From Myxococcales bacterium (GTDB lineage Bacteria > Myxococcota_A > Polyangia > Haliangiales > Haliangiaceae), in contig JADJUF010000039.1 in the NCBI GenBank assembly GCA_016717005.1, positions 62,001 through 126,000 on the forward strand: DNA of 64,000 nt. Reading direction: 5' to 3'. The notes below the pieces were generated by a model. The model did no database searches. It was not told the origin of the DNA and saw only the letters and a list, made by a program, of their open reading frames with translations. Position 1 is the first letter of the stretch. Every line of letters starts with the position of its first letter. This document shows positions 48,678-57,070 of this stretch, one piece after another. Position numbers and translations under genes: made by a program.

Positions 48678-48850
48678 TGAGTTTCAGAGGGTTGATCGCC
48701 GAGCCCAGGCAGGTGCTGGGGACTCCGAGGTCCGCGGCGTCGCCAGGCCACGGCGGCACCTCGACGGGCAAGCCCCGACAGGGCCCCCTGCCACGACCAC
48801 CCACGACGCGAGACGCCCGGCGCGTGCCGCTGCGTGACCGAAGAGGCTGA
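48678..48850 (+). repeat. Structured 3' repeat, copy B2 (type 2)
   Basis: Starts TGAGTTTCAGAGGG, carries the type-2 insert (CCCAGGCAGGTGCTGGGG, GGTCCGCGG), then GACGGGCAAGCCCCGACAGG, the block GACGCGAGACGCCCGGCGCG, and ends near CGTGACCGAAGAGG. Joined to B1 by TAATC. The 410 bp between the regulator and the next gene are B1, B2, a hairpin at 48873 and a putative promoter. Confidence 0.8.
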
Positions 48851-48872
48851 TCCGCAGCGCGCGATACCCACG

Positions 48873-48914
48873 CACACCTACCTCCGGCCCTGGGGAGCCG
48901 GTGGGGTAGGTGTG
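48873..48914. promoter_or_regulatory. Long inverted repeat before the VWA/MopE-like gene
   Basis: CACACCTACC (48873-48882) and GGTAGGTGTG (48905-48914) pair perfectly over 10 bases. Inside them CCGGC and GCCGG pair again, leaving a CCTGGGGA loop. Could be an operator, or the terminator of the upstream unit. It lies 50 bases before the ATG at 48964; a TAGAAT hexamer at 48950-48955 is a possible -10, although it sits very close to the start codon. Confidence 0.6.
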
Positions 48915-48963
48915 ATCCCGATCGAGGCGCGACCGCCGAATGATCACGATAGAATGAAAGGCT

Positions 48964-51690
48964 ATGCAACGAGTGATCTCGTGGCGCGCCACGGCCACGT
49001 TCCTCACGCTGTGCCTGCTGGCCAAGTCGTCGTTCGCCGGCGATCCCCTCAAGCCGTACGTGTTCCTGATCGTCGACACCTCGGGGTCGATGATCGACAA
49101 CGCCACCGGCTTCGGTCCGCCGAGCTGCCCGGGCTCGGTCGACACCCGCCTCGACCACGCCAAGTGCGCCATCGCCGGCATCGCCAACAGCTACGGCGAC
49201 ATGGTGTTCGGCCTGGGGCGGTTCCGCGAGAGCTCGACCGACACCAACCCCGCCAACGGCTGCTCGATGAGCGGCGTCGACTGCAACAACTGCTGGAACG
49301 CCGGGCTCACCGGCCCGAACTGCACGGCCGCGCTCTGGAGCGACACCCGGCTCGAGGTGCTCACCGGCATGTACGACGGCAACAACAGCGACCTGGTCAC
49401 CTGGAACGACTTCACCGCCGGCACCTGCACCAGCACCAACGTCGCCCTCAACCCCGACATCTACGCCGGTGGCTGGACCCCGATCGCGGGCTCGCTCAAG
49501 GGCGCCAAGCGCTACTGGCAGGGCCTGCAGGCCACCGACGGCACCACGCTCCTGGCCTCGAGCCAGCCCGGCTTCGATCCGATCCGCAACGACCCGCTCA
49601 AGGACGTGTTCCTGCCCAGCGGCCGGCAGTGCCGCCCGTACATCGTCATCTCGCTCACCGACGGTGAGGAGAGCTGCACCCAGTTCTCGAACACGACCGC
49701 CGCGGCGGCGTCGCTGCTGACGACCACGGTCGACGCGCGCTCCTACCGCATCGAGACCAAGGCGATCGGGTTCGGCGTCACCCCCGGCGACGCGTCGATC
49801 GAGGGCATCGCCCACGCCGGCGGCGCGCCCGACGTGACCGGGGTCAACGAGGGCCTCTACGCCGCCAACGAGGAGCAGCTCCAGGTCGCGATCTCGTCGA
49901 TCCTCGCCGAGGCGGTCAAGTTCGAGCTGTGCAACGACCTCGACGACGACTGCGACGTGCTGGTCGACGAGGACTTCCCGAACAAGGGCGCCGCCTGCGA
50001 CAACGGCCTGGTCGGCCGCTGCCGCGGCACCGGCACCTACGTCTGCACCGCCGGCGGCGCGGGCACGATCTGCAGCATCACCTCGCCCGGCGGCACGCCG
50101 TCGACCGAGACCTGCAACAACATCGACGACGACTGCGACAACCTGATCGACGAGGGGCTGTCGTGCTCGTGCACCGGCGTCGAGATCTGCAACGGCCTCG
50201 ACGACGACTGCGACAACCTGATCGACGAGGGCCTCACGCGCGGCTGCGGCACCGACGTCGGCGTGTGCTCGACCGGCACCCAGGTGTGCACCACCGGCGC
50301 CTGGGGCGCGTGCTCCGGCACCGGCCCCCAGACCGAGATCTGCGACGGCCTCGACAACGACTGCGACGGCGTGATCGACGGCCAGGTCCGCAGCTGCTCG
50401 GTCATCGTCGGCAACCCCGGCGTCGGCGTGTGCCACCCGGGCATGCAGACCTGCACCGCCGCCATGTGGGGCTCGTGCATCGGCGAGGTCGGCCCCACCG
50501 CCGAGGCCTGCGACACGATCGACAACGACTGCGACGGCACCGTCGACGAGGGCACCGGCGGCGCCGACTGCTCGAGCTCGTGCGGCGTCGGCCAGACCGT
50601 GTGCATGAACGGCGTGCTGACCTGCGAGGGCTCGGTCGGCGGCGGCCCCGAGATCTGCAACGACTTCGACGACGACTGCGACGGCACCGTCGACGAGGAC
50701 GTCGCCGACATGGGCCCGTGCACGATCGCCCCCGACGGCCAGCCGCTGTGCATGCCGGGCGTGCTCCGGTGCGTCGGCGGCACGTTCGTGTGCCAGGGCG
50801 GCGAGCCCGCGATGACCGAGATCTGCGACTGCGACGACAACGACTGCGACAACCAGGTCGACGAGGGGTCGCTGTGCGGCCCCGGCGCCACCTGCACCGC
50901 GTGCCAGTGCGCGCTGCCGTGCGCCTCGGGCGAGTTCCCGTGCCCCGAGGGGCGGATGTGCGTCGACAGCTTCTGCCTGGCCGACCCCTGCTTCGGGGTC
51001 ACCTGCGACCCGCTGCCCAGCGGCGATCAGACCGTCTGTGACGCCGGCACCTGCGTGCGCGCCTGCGACGCGGTCACCTGCGCCGCCGGTGAGGTCTGCG
51101 TCGGCGCGCTCGGCCAGTGCCGCCCCGACAACTGCACGACCTTCCCCGACCGGTGCAGCGCGTCCGAGCAGTGCGTCGCCGGCACCTGCGTCAGCGACCC
51201 CTGCGCCGGCGTGACCTGCGGCAGCGACCAGTACTGCCAGGCCGGCCAGTGTGTCGGCACGTGCACCGGGGTCACCTGCCCCACCGGCGAGCGCTGCGAT
51301 CGCGGCATGTGCGAGACCGATCCGTGCGGCGGCCCGTGCCCCGGCAACCGGATCTGCGACGAGACCAGCGGCACCTGCGTCAACGATCCGTGCCTGGGCC
51401 AGCCGTGCCCGGTCGGCCAGGCCTGCAACTCGCAGAACGGCCAGTGCGAGCAGGATCCCTGCCTCGGCGTCACTTGCCCGAACACGGGCGAGGTCTGCGC
51501 CAACGGCACCTGCTTCACGCCGCCACCGCCGATCGACGCCGGGCCGGTCGACGAGGACCGCGTCACCACCGGCGGCGGCGGCGGCTGCCAGACCTCGGGG
51601 GACGGCGGCGCCGGCCTCGGCGTCCTGGCGCTGGCGCTGACGGCGATCCTGCGCCGACGCGCGCCGCGCACGGGCGGAGGTCGCTCGTGA
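48964..51690 (+). CDS. Secreted VWA-domain protein with MopE-type repeats and MYXO-CTERM-like tail
   Basis: 908 residues. Signal peptide (SSFA). VWA domain about 28-320 with the MIDAS motif D38-T-S-G-S, a later LTDGEESC and TWNDF. Then seven copies of the MopE metal-binding motif, such as CNGLDDDCDNLIDEG, CDGLDNDCDGVIDG and CDTIDNDCDGTVDEG, one per about 40 residues between Cys-rich spacers. Follow-on Cys modules (DPCAGVTCGSDQYCQAGQC type) lead to a PPPPIDAG linker and the tail GGGGGCQTSGDGG, hydrophobic helix, RRR. Predicted surface protein binding Ca2+/other metals. Its stop overlaps the next gene (GTGA). Confidence 0.85.
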   Translation: MQRVISWRATATFLTLCLLAKSSFAGDPLKPYVFLIVDTSGSMIDNATGFGPPSCPGSVDTRLDHAKCAIAGIANSYGDMVFGLGRFRESSTDTNPANGCSMSGVDCNNCWNAGLTGPNCTAALWSDTRLEVLTGMYDGNNSDLVTWNDFTAGTCTSTNVALNPDIYAGGWTPIAGSLKGAKRYWQGLQATDGTTLLASSQPGFDPIRNDPLKDVFLPSGRQCRPYIVISLTDGEESCTQFSNTTAAAASLLTTTVDARSYRIETKAIGFGVTPGDASIEGIAHAGGAPDVTGVNEGLYAANEEQLQVAISSILAEAVKFELCNDLDDDCDVLVDEDFPNKGAACDNGLVGRCRGTGTYVCTAGGAGTICSITSPGGTPSTETCNNIDDDCDNLIDEGLSCSCTGVEICNGLDDDCDNLIDEGLTRGCGTDVGVCSTGTQVCTTGAWGACSGTGPQTEICDGLDNDCDGVIDGQVRSCSVIVGNPGVGVCHPGMQTCTAAMWGSCIGEVGPTAEACDTIDNDCDGTVDEGTGGADCSSSCGVGQTVCMNGVLTCEGSVGGGPEICNDFDDDCDGTVDEDVADMGPCTIAPDGQPLCMPGVLRCVGGTFVCQGGEPAMTEICDCDDNDCDNQVDEGSLCGPGATCTACQCALPCASGEFPCPEGRMCVDSFCLADPCFGVTCDPLPSGDQTVCDAGTCVRACDAVTCAAGEVCVGALGQCRPDNCTTFPDRCSASEQCVAGTCVSDPCAGVTCGSDQYCQAGQCVGTCTGVTCPTGERCDRGMCETDPCGGPCPGNRICDETSGTCVNDPCLGQPCPVGQACNSQNGQCEQDPCLGVTCPNTGEVCANGTCFTPPPPIDAGPVDEDRVTTGGGGGCQTSGDGGAGLGVLALALTAILRRRAPRTGGGRS

Positions 51691-54158
51691 GCCTGCGCCC
51701 CCACCTCCTGCTGACGCTGGCCGCCCTCGGGCTCGCGCTGACCACGACCGCCTGCGGGGTCAACGACTACTGCCTCAACTGCGCCAACGACGGCGGCGAC
51801 GGCGACGCGATCATCGGCGACGCCAGCGACGGCGGCGACGGCGACGTCACGCCGTTCGACGGCTGCACCCCGACCGGCGCCGAGCTCTGCAACGGCCTCG
51901 ACGACGACTGCGACCTGCGGGTCGACGAGGACGTGCCGACGGTCGGCGACGCCTGCGGCACCGACGTCGGCGAGTGCACCGCCGGCGTGATCGAGTGCGC
52001 CGCGGGCGCGCTGCGCTGCACCGGCGTCGGCGGCAGCCCCGAGACCTGCGACGACCTCGACAACAACTGCAACGGCATGACCGACGAGGGCAACCCCGGC
52101 GGCGGCGTGCCGTGCGGCAGCGACGTCGGCGAGTGCGTGGCCGGCCGGACGATGTGCACCAACGGCGCGGTCGAGTGCGTCGGCGCGATCGGCACGCCCG
52201 GCGCCGTCCCCGAGATCTGCGATGGCCGGGACAACGACTGTGACAACAACTTCGACGAGGGCCTGCCGCCCCTGGGCTCGTGCGGCACGACCGGCGTCGG
52301 CGAGTGCGCGCTCGGCGCGCTGACCTGCGTCGGCGGCACGCCGACCTGCGTCGGCGAGATCGGGCCGACCCTCGAGCTGTGCGACGCGCTCGATCAGGAC
52401 TGCGACGGCAACCCGACCAACGGCTTCAACCTCAACACCGACCCGCGCAACTGCGGCACCTGCAACCGGGTCTGCAACCTGCCCCACGCCACCGAGGGCT
52501 GCGCCGGCGGCAACTGCACGGTCGCCACCTGCGACCCCGACTTCTGGAACGTCAACAACGATCCGGTCGACGGCTGCGAGTACGCCTGCCAGTTCCAGGG
52601 CAACCAGGAGGCCTGCAACCAGCGCGACGACAACTGCGACGGCGTCGTCGACGAGGGCCTGACCCCGCCGCCGATCTGCCTGACCCAGGGTGCGTGCGCC
52701 GGCACGGTCGCGACCTGCACCGCCACCGGCTGGGACTGCGCCTACGGCCCCAACGTCACGACCGACGCGGCGGGCGACATCGTCCCTGAGAATCGCTGCG
52801 ACAACATCGACAACGACTGCGACGGCCGGGTCGACGAGGGCCACCCGCTCAAGGGCCAGGCCTGCGGCGACAGCGGCGTCGGCGTGTGCCAGGGCCGCGG
52901 CACGTACGTGTGCGGCGCCACCCCGACCGCGCCGGTGACCTGCAACGTCACCCAGCCCGGCGGCACCGCGTCGGCCGAGCTGTGCGACAACCTCGACAAC
53001 GACTGCGACGGCGTCGTCGATGACAACCCGGCGCAGGACTGGGTGTCGATCGGCGGCGGTCGCGAGGTGATGAAGTGGGAGGCGTCGCACCCCGACGCCA
53101 CCCCGACCAACCCCGGCGCGGTCACGACCAAGGTGTGCTCGAAGGGCGGCGTCCTGCCGTGGACCAGCGTGACGTACGGCGACGCGCGGGCCGCGTGCCA
53201 GGCGCTGGGCGCCGGCGTCGACCTCTGCACCGAGCAGGACTGGCACCGCGCCTGCTCGGTGGTCACCAAGTCGACCTTCCCGCTGGCCGCGCCGGCCGCG
53301 GCCAGCGGCTTCGTCTTCGTCGAGGCCGAGGACTTCCTCAGCTCGACGACCGCGACCTCGACCGGCACGGGCGCCGGCCTGCACGCCTGGGTGCCCGACT
53401 CGGCCCCGTCCAACTACTCCGGCGTCTCGGCGCTGCGGGCGTCGCCGAACCTCGGCGCCAACGTGTCCCAGGGCAACGCGCCGACCCAGGCGCCGCGGCT
53501 CGACTACCAGTTCACCTTCCCGGCCACCGCCTCGGCGACGAACTATTACGTCTGGGTGCGGATGTACAGCCCGGTCGGCGCCGACGACACGATCTACCCC
53601 GGCATCAACACGACGCTGCCCGGCACCGCCGGCGCGTTGATGGTGACCGCGACCAACGGGACCTGGCAGTGGGTAGTGTCGGCGGCGTTCTCGATCCCGG
53701 CGGCGGGCGGCAACCGCTACGTGAGCCTGTGGATGCGCGAGGACGGCGTCAAGGTCGACATGGTCGCGTTGAGCCGCCAGAGCGGGACCGCGCCGACGGC
53801 CGCCGACCTGCGCGGCCACGGCGGCACCTGGTCGTACGCGTCCAACAACACGACCTATCAGCTCGGCGTCTGCAACGAGGACAACTACGACACCAACGGC
53901 GCCCTCGCCGGCGATCAGGACGACATCCTGGTCGGCGGCGACCGCGCGAGCTGCTACGCGAACTGGGGCGGCGCGAACCGCATCCAGGACATGTCCGGCA
54001 ACGTCAAGGAGTGGACGATGGCGCGCATGCCCGGCATCAACCCGCTCCGCGGCGGCGCGTCGAACAACGAGGGCACCGGCATCACCTGCGACCTGGCGTT
54101 CACCTCGGCCAGCGACACGTTCTTCTTCCCGAACGTCGGGTTCCGCTGCTGCCGATGA
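51687..54158 (+). CDS. MopE-repeat lipoprotein with an FGE/SUMF1-type domain split by a carbohydrate-binding-like insert
   Basis: 823 residues from a GTG overlapping the VWA gene's stop. Lipobox TTAC. Residues about 50-450 hold seven MopE-type motifs (CNGLDDDCDLRVDED, CDNIDNDCDGRVDEG and others). An FGE-sulfatase-type domain starts near 453 (VSIGGGREVMKWEASHPDA, CTEQDWHRAC). It is interrupted at about 537-713 by a beta domain (FVFVEAEDFLSST, YYVWVRMYSPVG, YVSLWMRED). It resumes TWSYASNNTTYQLGVCNEDN, SGNVKEWT, RGGASNN and ends GFRCCR. Coupling to the VWA protein suggests a joint surface structure. Confidence 0.8.
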   Translation: MSLRPHLLLTLAALGLALTTTACGVNDYCLNCANDGGDGDAIIGDASDGGDGDVTPFDGCTPTGAELCNGLDDDCDLRVDEDVPTVGDACGTDVGECTAGVIECAAGALRCTGVGGSPETCDDLDNNCNGMTDEGNPGGGVPCGSDVGECVAGRTMCTNGAVECVGAIGTPGAVPEICDGRDNDCDNNFDEGLPPLGSCGTTGVGECALGALTCVGGTPTCVGEIGPTLELCDALDQDCDGNPTNGFNLNTDPRNCGTCNRVCNLPHATEGCAGGNCTVATCDPDFWNVNNDPVDGCEYACQFQGNQEACNQRDDNCDGVVDEGLTPPPICLTQGACAGTVATCTATGWDCAYGPNVTTDAAGDIVPENRCDNIDNDCDGRVDEGHPLKGQACGDSGVGVCQGRGTYVCGATPTAPVTCNVTQPGGTASAELCDNLDNDCDGVVDDNPAQDWVSIGGGREVMKWEASHPDATPTNPGAVTTKVCSKGGVLPWTSVTYGDARAACQALGAGVDLCTEQDWHRACSVVTKSTFPLAAPAAASGFVFVEAEDFLSSTTATSTGTGAGLHAWVPDSAPSNYSGVSALRASPNLGANVSQGNAPTQAPRLDYQFTFPATASATNYYVWVRMYSPVGADDTIYPGINTTLPGTAGALMVTATNGTWQWVVSAAFSIPAAGGNRYVSLWMREDGVKVDMVALSRQSGTAPTAADLRGHGGTWSYASNNTTYQLGVCNEDNYDTNGALAGDQDDILVGGDRASCYANWGGANRIQDMSGNVKEWTMARMPGINPLRGGASNNEGTGITCDLAFTSASDTFFFPNVGFRCCR

Positions 54159-54410
54159 CGGCGCTGCGCTGAGCCGCCGGGCCGCGCCTCAACGACGGGC
54201 GCCTGGGCGCGGTGGCGTGGCACGCGCACCTCATGCGCGCGTCACGCTCCCAACGCCCGTTCACAGCCAATGGCCGAACCACTCGAAGATGGCGGCTAAC
54301 TATCGATTGCCAAAGGGTGCGATCGTGCCCACGGTGAACGTGCCCGGAGTGGGCTCGCGCTTGCACATCACGACGCCACGACCTTACGATCTCCTACGAA
54401 GGGGTGTCCC

Positions 54411-55055
54411 ATGAAGATCTCCACGCTCATCCTCGCCGCCACTGTCCTCGCGCCTGCCGTCGCCATCGCTCAGCCCATGGCCTCGCAGCCGCAGCCGATC
54501 GGCTACACCCCGGCCAACCCACAGCCGCCCACGGCCGGCGGGTTCCATGAGCGCGGCGGTCGGCTCACGCTCGGCTTCTCGCTCGGCCTCGGCGGTCTGA
54601 AGATCGGCGACGAGAAGGTCAACTGCGATAGCTGCGACTACGACCCGGTCGCCGGCGAGTTCGACTTCCACATCGGCGGCATGCTCAACGAGCGCCTCGC
54701 GATCCTGTTCGAGGCCCAGGGCAACGCCCAGACCGTGGCCGAGAACGGCAACGGCGCCACCAGCCTGGTCCAGGCCAGCGCGATGGTCGCGATCCAGTAC
54801 TGGCTCACGCCGCAGCTATGGATCAAGGGCGGCCTCGGCGGCGCCAACCTCGGCTACAGCTACGACGACGGCTACAACACCCCCGAGAGCAAGTCGGTCG
54901 CCGAGGGCGGCGCCGCGATGGGCGCGGTCGGCTACGAGCTCCTGAGCGCGCCGCGGTTCTCGATCGACGCGCAGCTCCGCATGATCGTCGGCTCGTACGA
55001 CGGCGGCCAGGACGTGTCCGCGGGTTCGATCGGCGTCGGCTTCAACTGGTACTGA
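54411..55055 (+). CDS. Outer-membrane beta-barrel protein
   Basis: 214 residues with GGGG 6 bases before the ATG. Signal peptide to AIA-Q. After a Pro-rich leader (PQPIGYTPANPQPPTAGGF) comes a repeating strand pattern (LTLGFSLGLGGLKIG, EFDFHIGGML, LAILFEAQGNAQ, AMVAIQYWLTPQLWIKGGLGG) ending SIGVGFNWY, the aromatic end expected of an OmpA/OmpW-type small barrel. CDSCD may bind a metal or form a disulfide. Followed at once by three tandem structured repeats. Confidence 0.75.
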   Translation: MKISTLILAATVLAPAVAIAQPMASQPQPIGYTPANPQPPTAGGFHERGGRLTLGFSLGLGGLKIGDEKVNCDSCDYDPVAGEFDFHIGGMLNERLAILFEAQGNAQTVAENGNGATSLVQASAMVAIQYWLTPQLWIKGGLGGANLGYSYDDGYNTPESKSVAEGGAAMGAVGYELLSAPRFSIDAQLRMIVGSYDGGQDVSAGSIGVGFNWY

Positions 55056-55175
55056 GTTTCCTGGGAGGCCTGTCGCCAGGCCTCCCCTCGTCGGGGCGAG
55101 CCCGACGAGCCTCCCCTCCGAGACGCGAGACTCCCGGCGCGCGGCTCGGTGCTCGACCAAGAAACTGACAAGCTC
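55053..55175 (+). repeat. Structured 3' repeat, copy C1 (type 1)
   Basis: Starts at the TGA of the barrel gene. Hairpin 1: GGGAGGCCTG, TCGC, CAGGCCTCCC. Hairpin 2 loop is GCGAG instead of GCAAG: CTCGTCGGG, CCCGACGAG. Block GACGCGAGACTCCCGGCGCG; tail CTCGGTGCTCGACCAAG then GAAACTGACAAGCTC. The terminal arms AGTTTC and GAAACT are complementary. Confidence 0.9.
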
Positions 55176-55306
55176 TGAGTTTCCTGGGAGGCCTGTCGCC
55201 AGGTCGCCAGGCCTCCCCTCGTCGGGGCAAGCCCGACGAGCCTCCCCTCCGAGACGCGAGACTCCCGGCGCGCGGCTCGGTGCTCGACCAAAAAACTGAC
55301 AAGCTC
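55176..55306 (+). repeat. Structured 3' repeat, copy C2 (type 1, expanded loop)
   Basis: Same as C1, but hairpin 1 carries an 8-bp duplication that turns the loop TCGC into TCGCCAGGTCGC while the 10-bp stem is intact. Hairpin 2 loop GCAAG. Tail GACCAAAAAACTGACAAGCTC. Confidence 0.9.
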
Positions 55307-55420
55307 TGAGTTTCCTGGGAGGCCTGTCGCCAGGCCTCCCCTCGTCGGGGCAAGCCCGACGAGCCTCCCCTCCGAGACGCGAGACTCCCGGCGCGCGGCT
55401 CGGTGCTCGACCGAAACTTG
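55307..55420 (+). repeat. Structured 3' repeat, copy C3 (type 1, truncated end)
   Basis: Third tandem unit, with both hairpins as in C1/C2 and loop GCAAG. It ends GACCGAAACTTG and lacks the final ACAAGCTC. The 396 bp up to the convergent DsbA-like gene are accounted for by C1-C3; nothing else seen. Confidence 0.9.
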
Positions 55421-55451
55421 CGCGCGCTGGCGAGGGCGGCGGCGGCGACGT

Positions 55452-56057
55452 TCACGCGGTGCGGGCGAGGTGCTGCTCGAGCAACGGCAAGCGGTCGTTG
55501 CCCCAGAACAGCAGGTCGCCGACGAACATCGCCGGGGCGCCGAACGCGCCGCGGCGGACCGCCTCATCGGTGGTCGCCCGCAGCAGCTCCTTGGTTTCGG
55601 GCGCGTCGATCGCCGCCAGGATCGCGTCGGCGTCGAGCCCGGCCGCGCCGGCCGCGGCCGCGATCACCGGATCGGTCGTGACGTCCTGGTCCTCGGCCCA
55701 GTAGGCCCGGAACAGCGCCAGCGCGAACGCGGGCAGCGCCGACGCTCCGGCCAGGCGCTCGGCGGCGGCGAGCGCGCGCTGGGTCCGCAGCGTGATCATC
55801 GGGAACCGGCTCGGCACCCGGAACGGGACGCCGTAGTGGTGCGCCCACAGGGTCATGTCGTGGACCATCCAGCGGGCCTTGGCCGGGACCCGGATCGGCA
55901 GGTCGTTGCCCGCGGCCTTGAACACCCCGCCGAGGAGGAACGGCCGGAACCGCACCGGCACGCCGGTCCGCGCCGCCACCGCCGCCATCTGGGTCGCCGC
56001 CAGGTAGCTGTACGACGAGCCGATGTCGAAGAAGAACTCGATCTCGCGGGCGGTCAT
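55452..56057 (-). CDS. DsbA-family / 2-hydroxychromene-2-carboxylate isomerase-like protein
   Basis: 201 residues from MTAREIEFFFDIGSSYSYLA, the signature start of the thioredoxin-fold HCCA isomerase/GST-kappa group. Ser replaces the redox Cys (GSSYSY), so it is not a disulfide oxidase; it more likely acts as a glutathione-dependent isomerase or transferase. FLLGGVFKAAGN and GAFGAPAMFVGDLLFWGNDRL complete the pattern. Cytoplasmic. Convergent with the C repeats and divergent from the lipoprotein at 56211. Confidence 0.85.
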   Translation of the reverse strand: MTAREIEFFFDIGSSYSYLAATQMAAVAARTGVPVRFRPFLLGGVFKAAGNDLPIRVPAKARWMVHDMTLWAHHYGVPFRVPSRFPMITLRTQRALAAAERLAGASALPAFALALFRAYWAEDQDVTTDPVIAAAAGAAGLDADAILAAIDAPETKELLRATTDEAVRRGAFGAPAMFVGDLLFWGNDRLPLLEQHLARTA

Positions 56058-56210
56058 CGGGCGACGATACACGCTGGTGTCGCGAGCGCTCCGACCGGTG
56101 ACGGTTCATCACCCGCGCCGCCGGGCGCGGTGAAGCCTCGCCGGCGATGCGCGCCCGGGGCGTCGACGGGCGGCTCGACGCGCGGCACGCGAGTTGCTCG
56201 AGGTCGGACC

Positions 56211-57062
56211 ATGCGTCCGGTCGCCGTCGTCGCGTTGCTCGCCTCGCTGTCGGGTTGCCTCTACTCACGCAACGCGCTGGAGCGCCACGGCGACGGCTAC
56301 CGAAACTACCCGGCGACCGTCGCGGCCGAGCAGGCCCGTCGCCACGATCGCCGACGCCTCGCGCTGCTCGGCGGACCGCTCGAGGTGATCGTCGGCGCCG
56401 GGCTCGCGGCGCTGGTGCTGTACGCGCCGATCAAGAACACGTCCGACTCCGAGTCGGTGACCGACCAGCTCGGCGACGCCGGCAAGGAGCTCGCCGGGCG
56501 CGCGCTCCTGGGCACGGTCGGCCTGGCCGTCGCGATGTCGGGCGTCGGTGATCTGGTGCTGGGCGCCACCGACGGCCTGTTCGCCAGCCCGATCGTCCGC
56601 GACGGCGCCCTGGTGCCGGCCGATCAGATCGACGCGCTCGCCCCGGCCCCGGGGCCGCGGCTGACCTTCCACGGCGTCCAGCTCGTCAGCGATCGTGAGA
56701 TCGGCACGGGCCTCGGCCTGGGCGTCGCGCTGTGGCCGACCGCGCGCCTGCGCGCGCGCGCCGCCGTCACAGGTGAGCTGACCCTGGGCTGGCGCGACCG
56801 CAGCACCCACGGGGGCCTGGTCGGCGAGCTCGCGCTCGAGCGCGCGTTCGGACGCGAGCGGGTCGGCCTGTACCCGCGGGCCGCGCTCGGTGCCTACGTC
56901 GCCGGCGGCTGGAGCCGCGCCGACGCCGACCGCCCGGTCGTCCGCGCCGGCCTGCTCGGCACCGTGCGCGCGATGCAGCTCCGGCTCGGCGCCGGCTACC
57001 AGCCCGGTGATCGACGACCGTCGATCGAGTTCGCGATCCAGCGCGAGCTGCGCGTCGATTGA
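56211..57062 (+). CDS. Outer-membrane lipoprotein, hypothetical
   Basis: 283 residues. Lipobox LSGC (Cys16), unusually early, after 'VVALLASLSGC'. A basic region (RRHDRRRLAL) is followed by two hydrophobic segments (VIVGAGLAALVLYAPI and ALLGTVGLAVAMSGVGDLVLG) and a beta-rich second half (LRARAAVTGELTLGW, LVGELALERAFG, MQLRLGAGYQPG). Function unknown. The C-terminal strands suggest a small surface or outer-membrane domain. Confidence 0.6.
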   Translation: MRPVAVVALLASLSGCLYSRNALERHGDGYRNYPATVAAEQARRHDRRRLALLGGPLEVIVGAGLAALVLYAPIKNTSDSESVTDQLGDAGKELAGRALLGTVGLAVAMSGVGDLVLGATDGLFASPIVRDGALVPADQIDALAPAPGPRLTFHGVQLVSDREIGTGLGLGVALWPTARLRARAAVTGELTLGWRDRSTHGGLVGELALERAFGRERVGLYPRAALGAYVAGGWSRADADRPVVRAGLLGTVRAMQLRLGAGYQPGDRRPSIEFAIQRELRVD

Positions 57063-57070
57063 GGACGGGG

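Noticed and set aside
54159..54410. Sigma-70 promoter (TTGCAC ... TACGAT) before the barrel gene
   Set aside because: The -35 match is only three of six bases, and the region is not conserved enough within the window to judge.
55053..55420. Three direct repeats as a CRISPR array
   Set aside because: Units are about 125 bp, adjoining, without unique spacers, and lie directly after a stop codon; no cas gene.
54932..55567. Minus-strand frame of about 210 codons over the C repeats
   Set aside because: It is made of the repeated units read backwards, with no gene signals; similar 'proteins' appear at every repeat locus.
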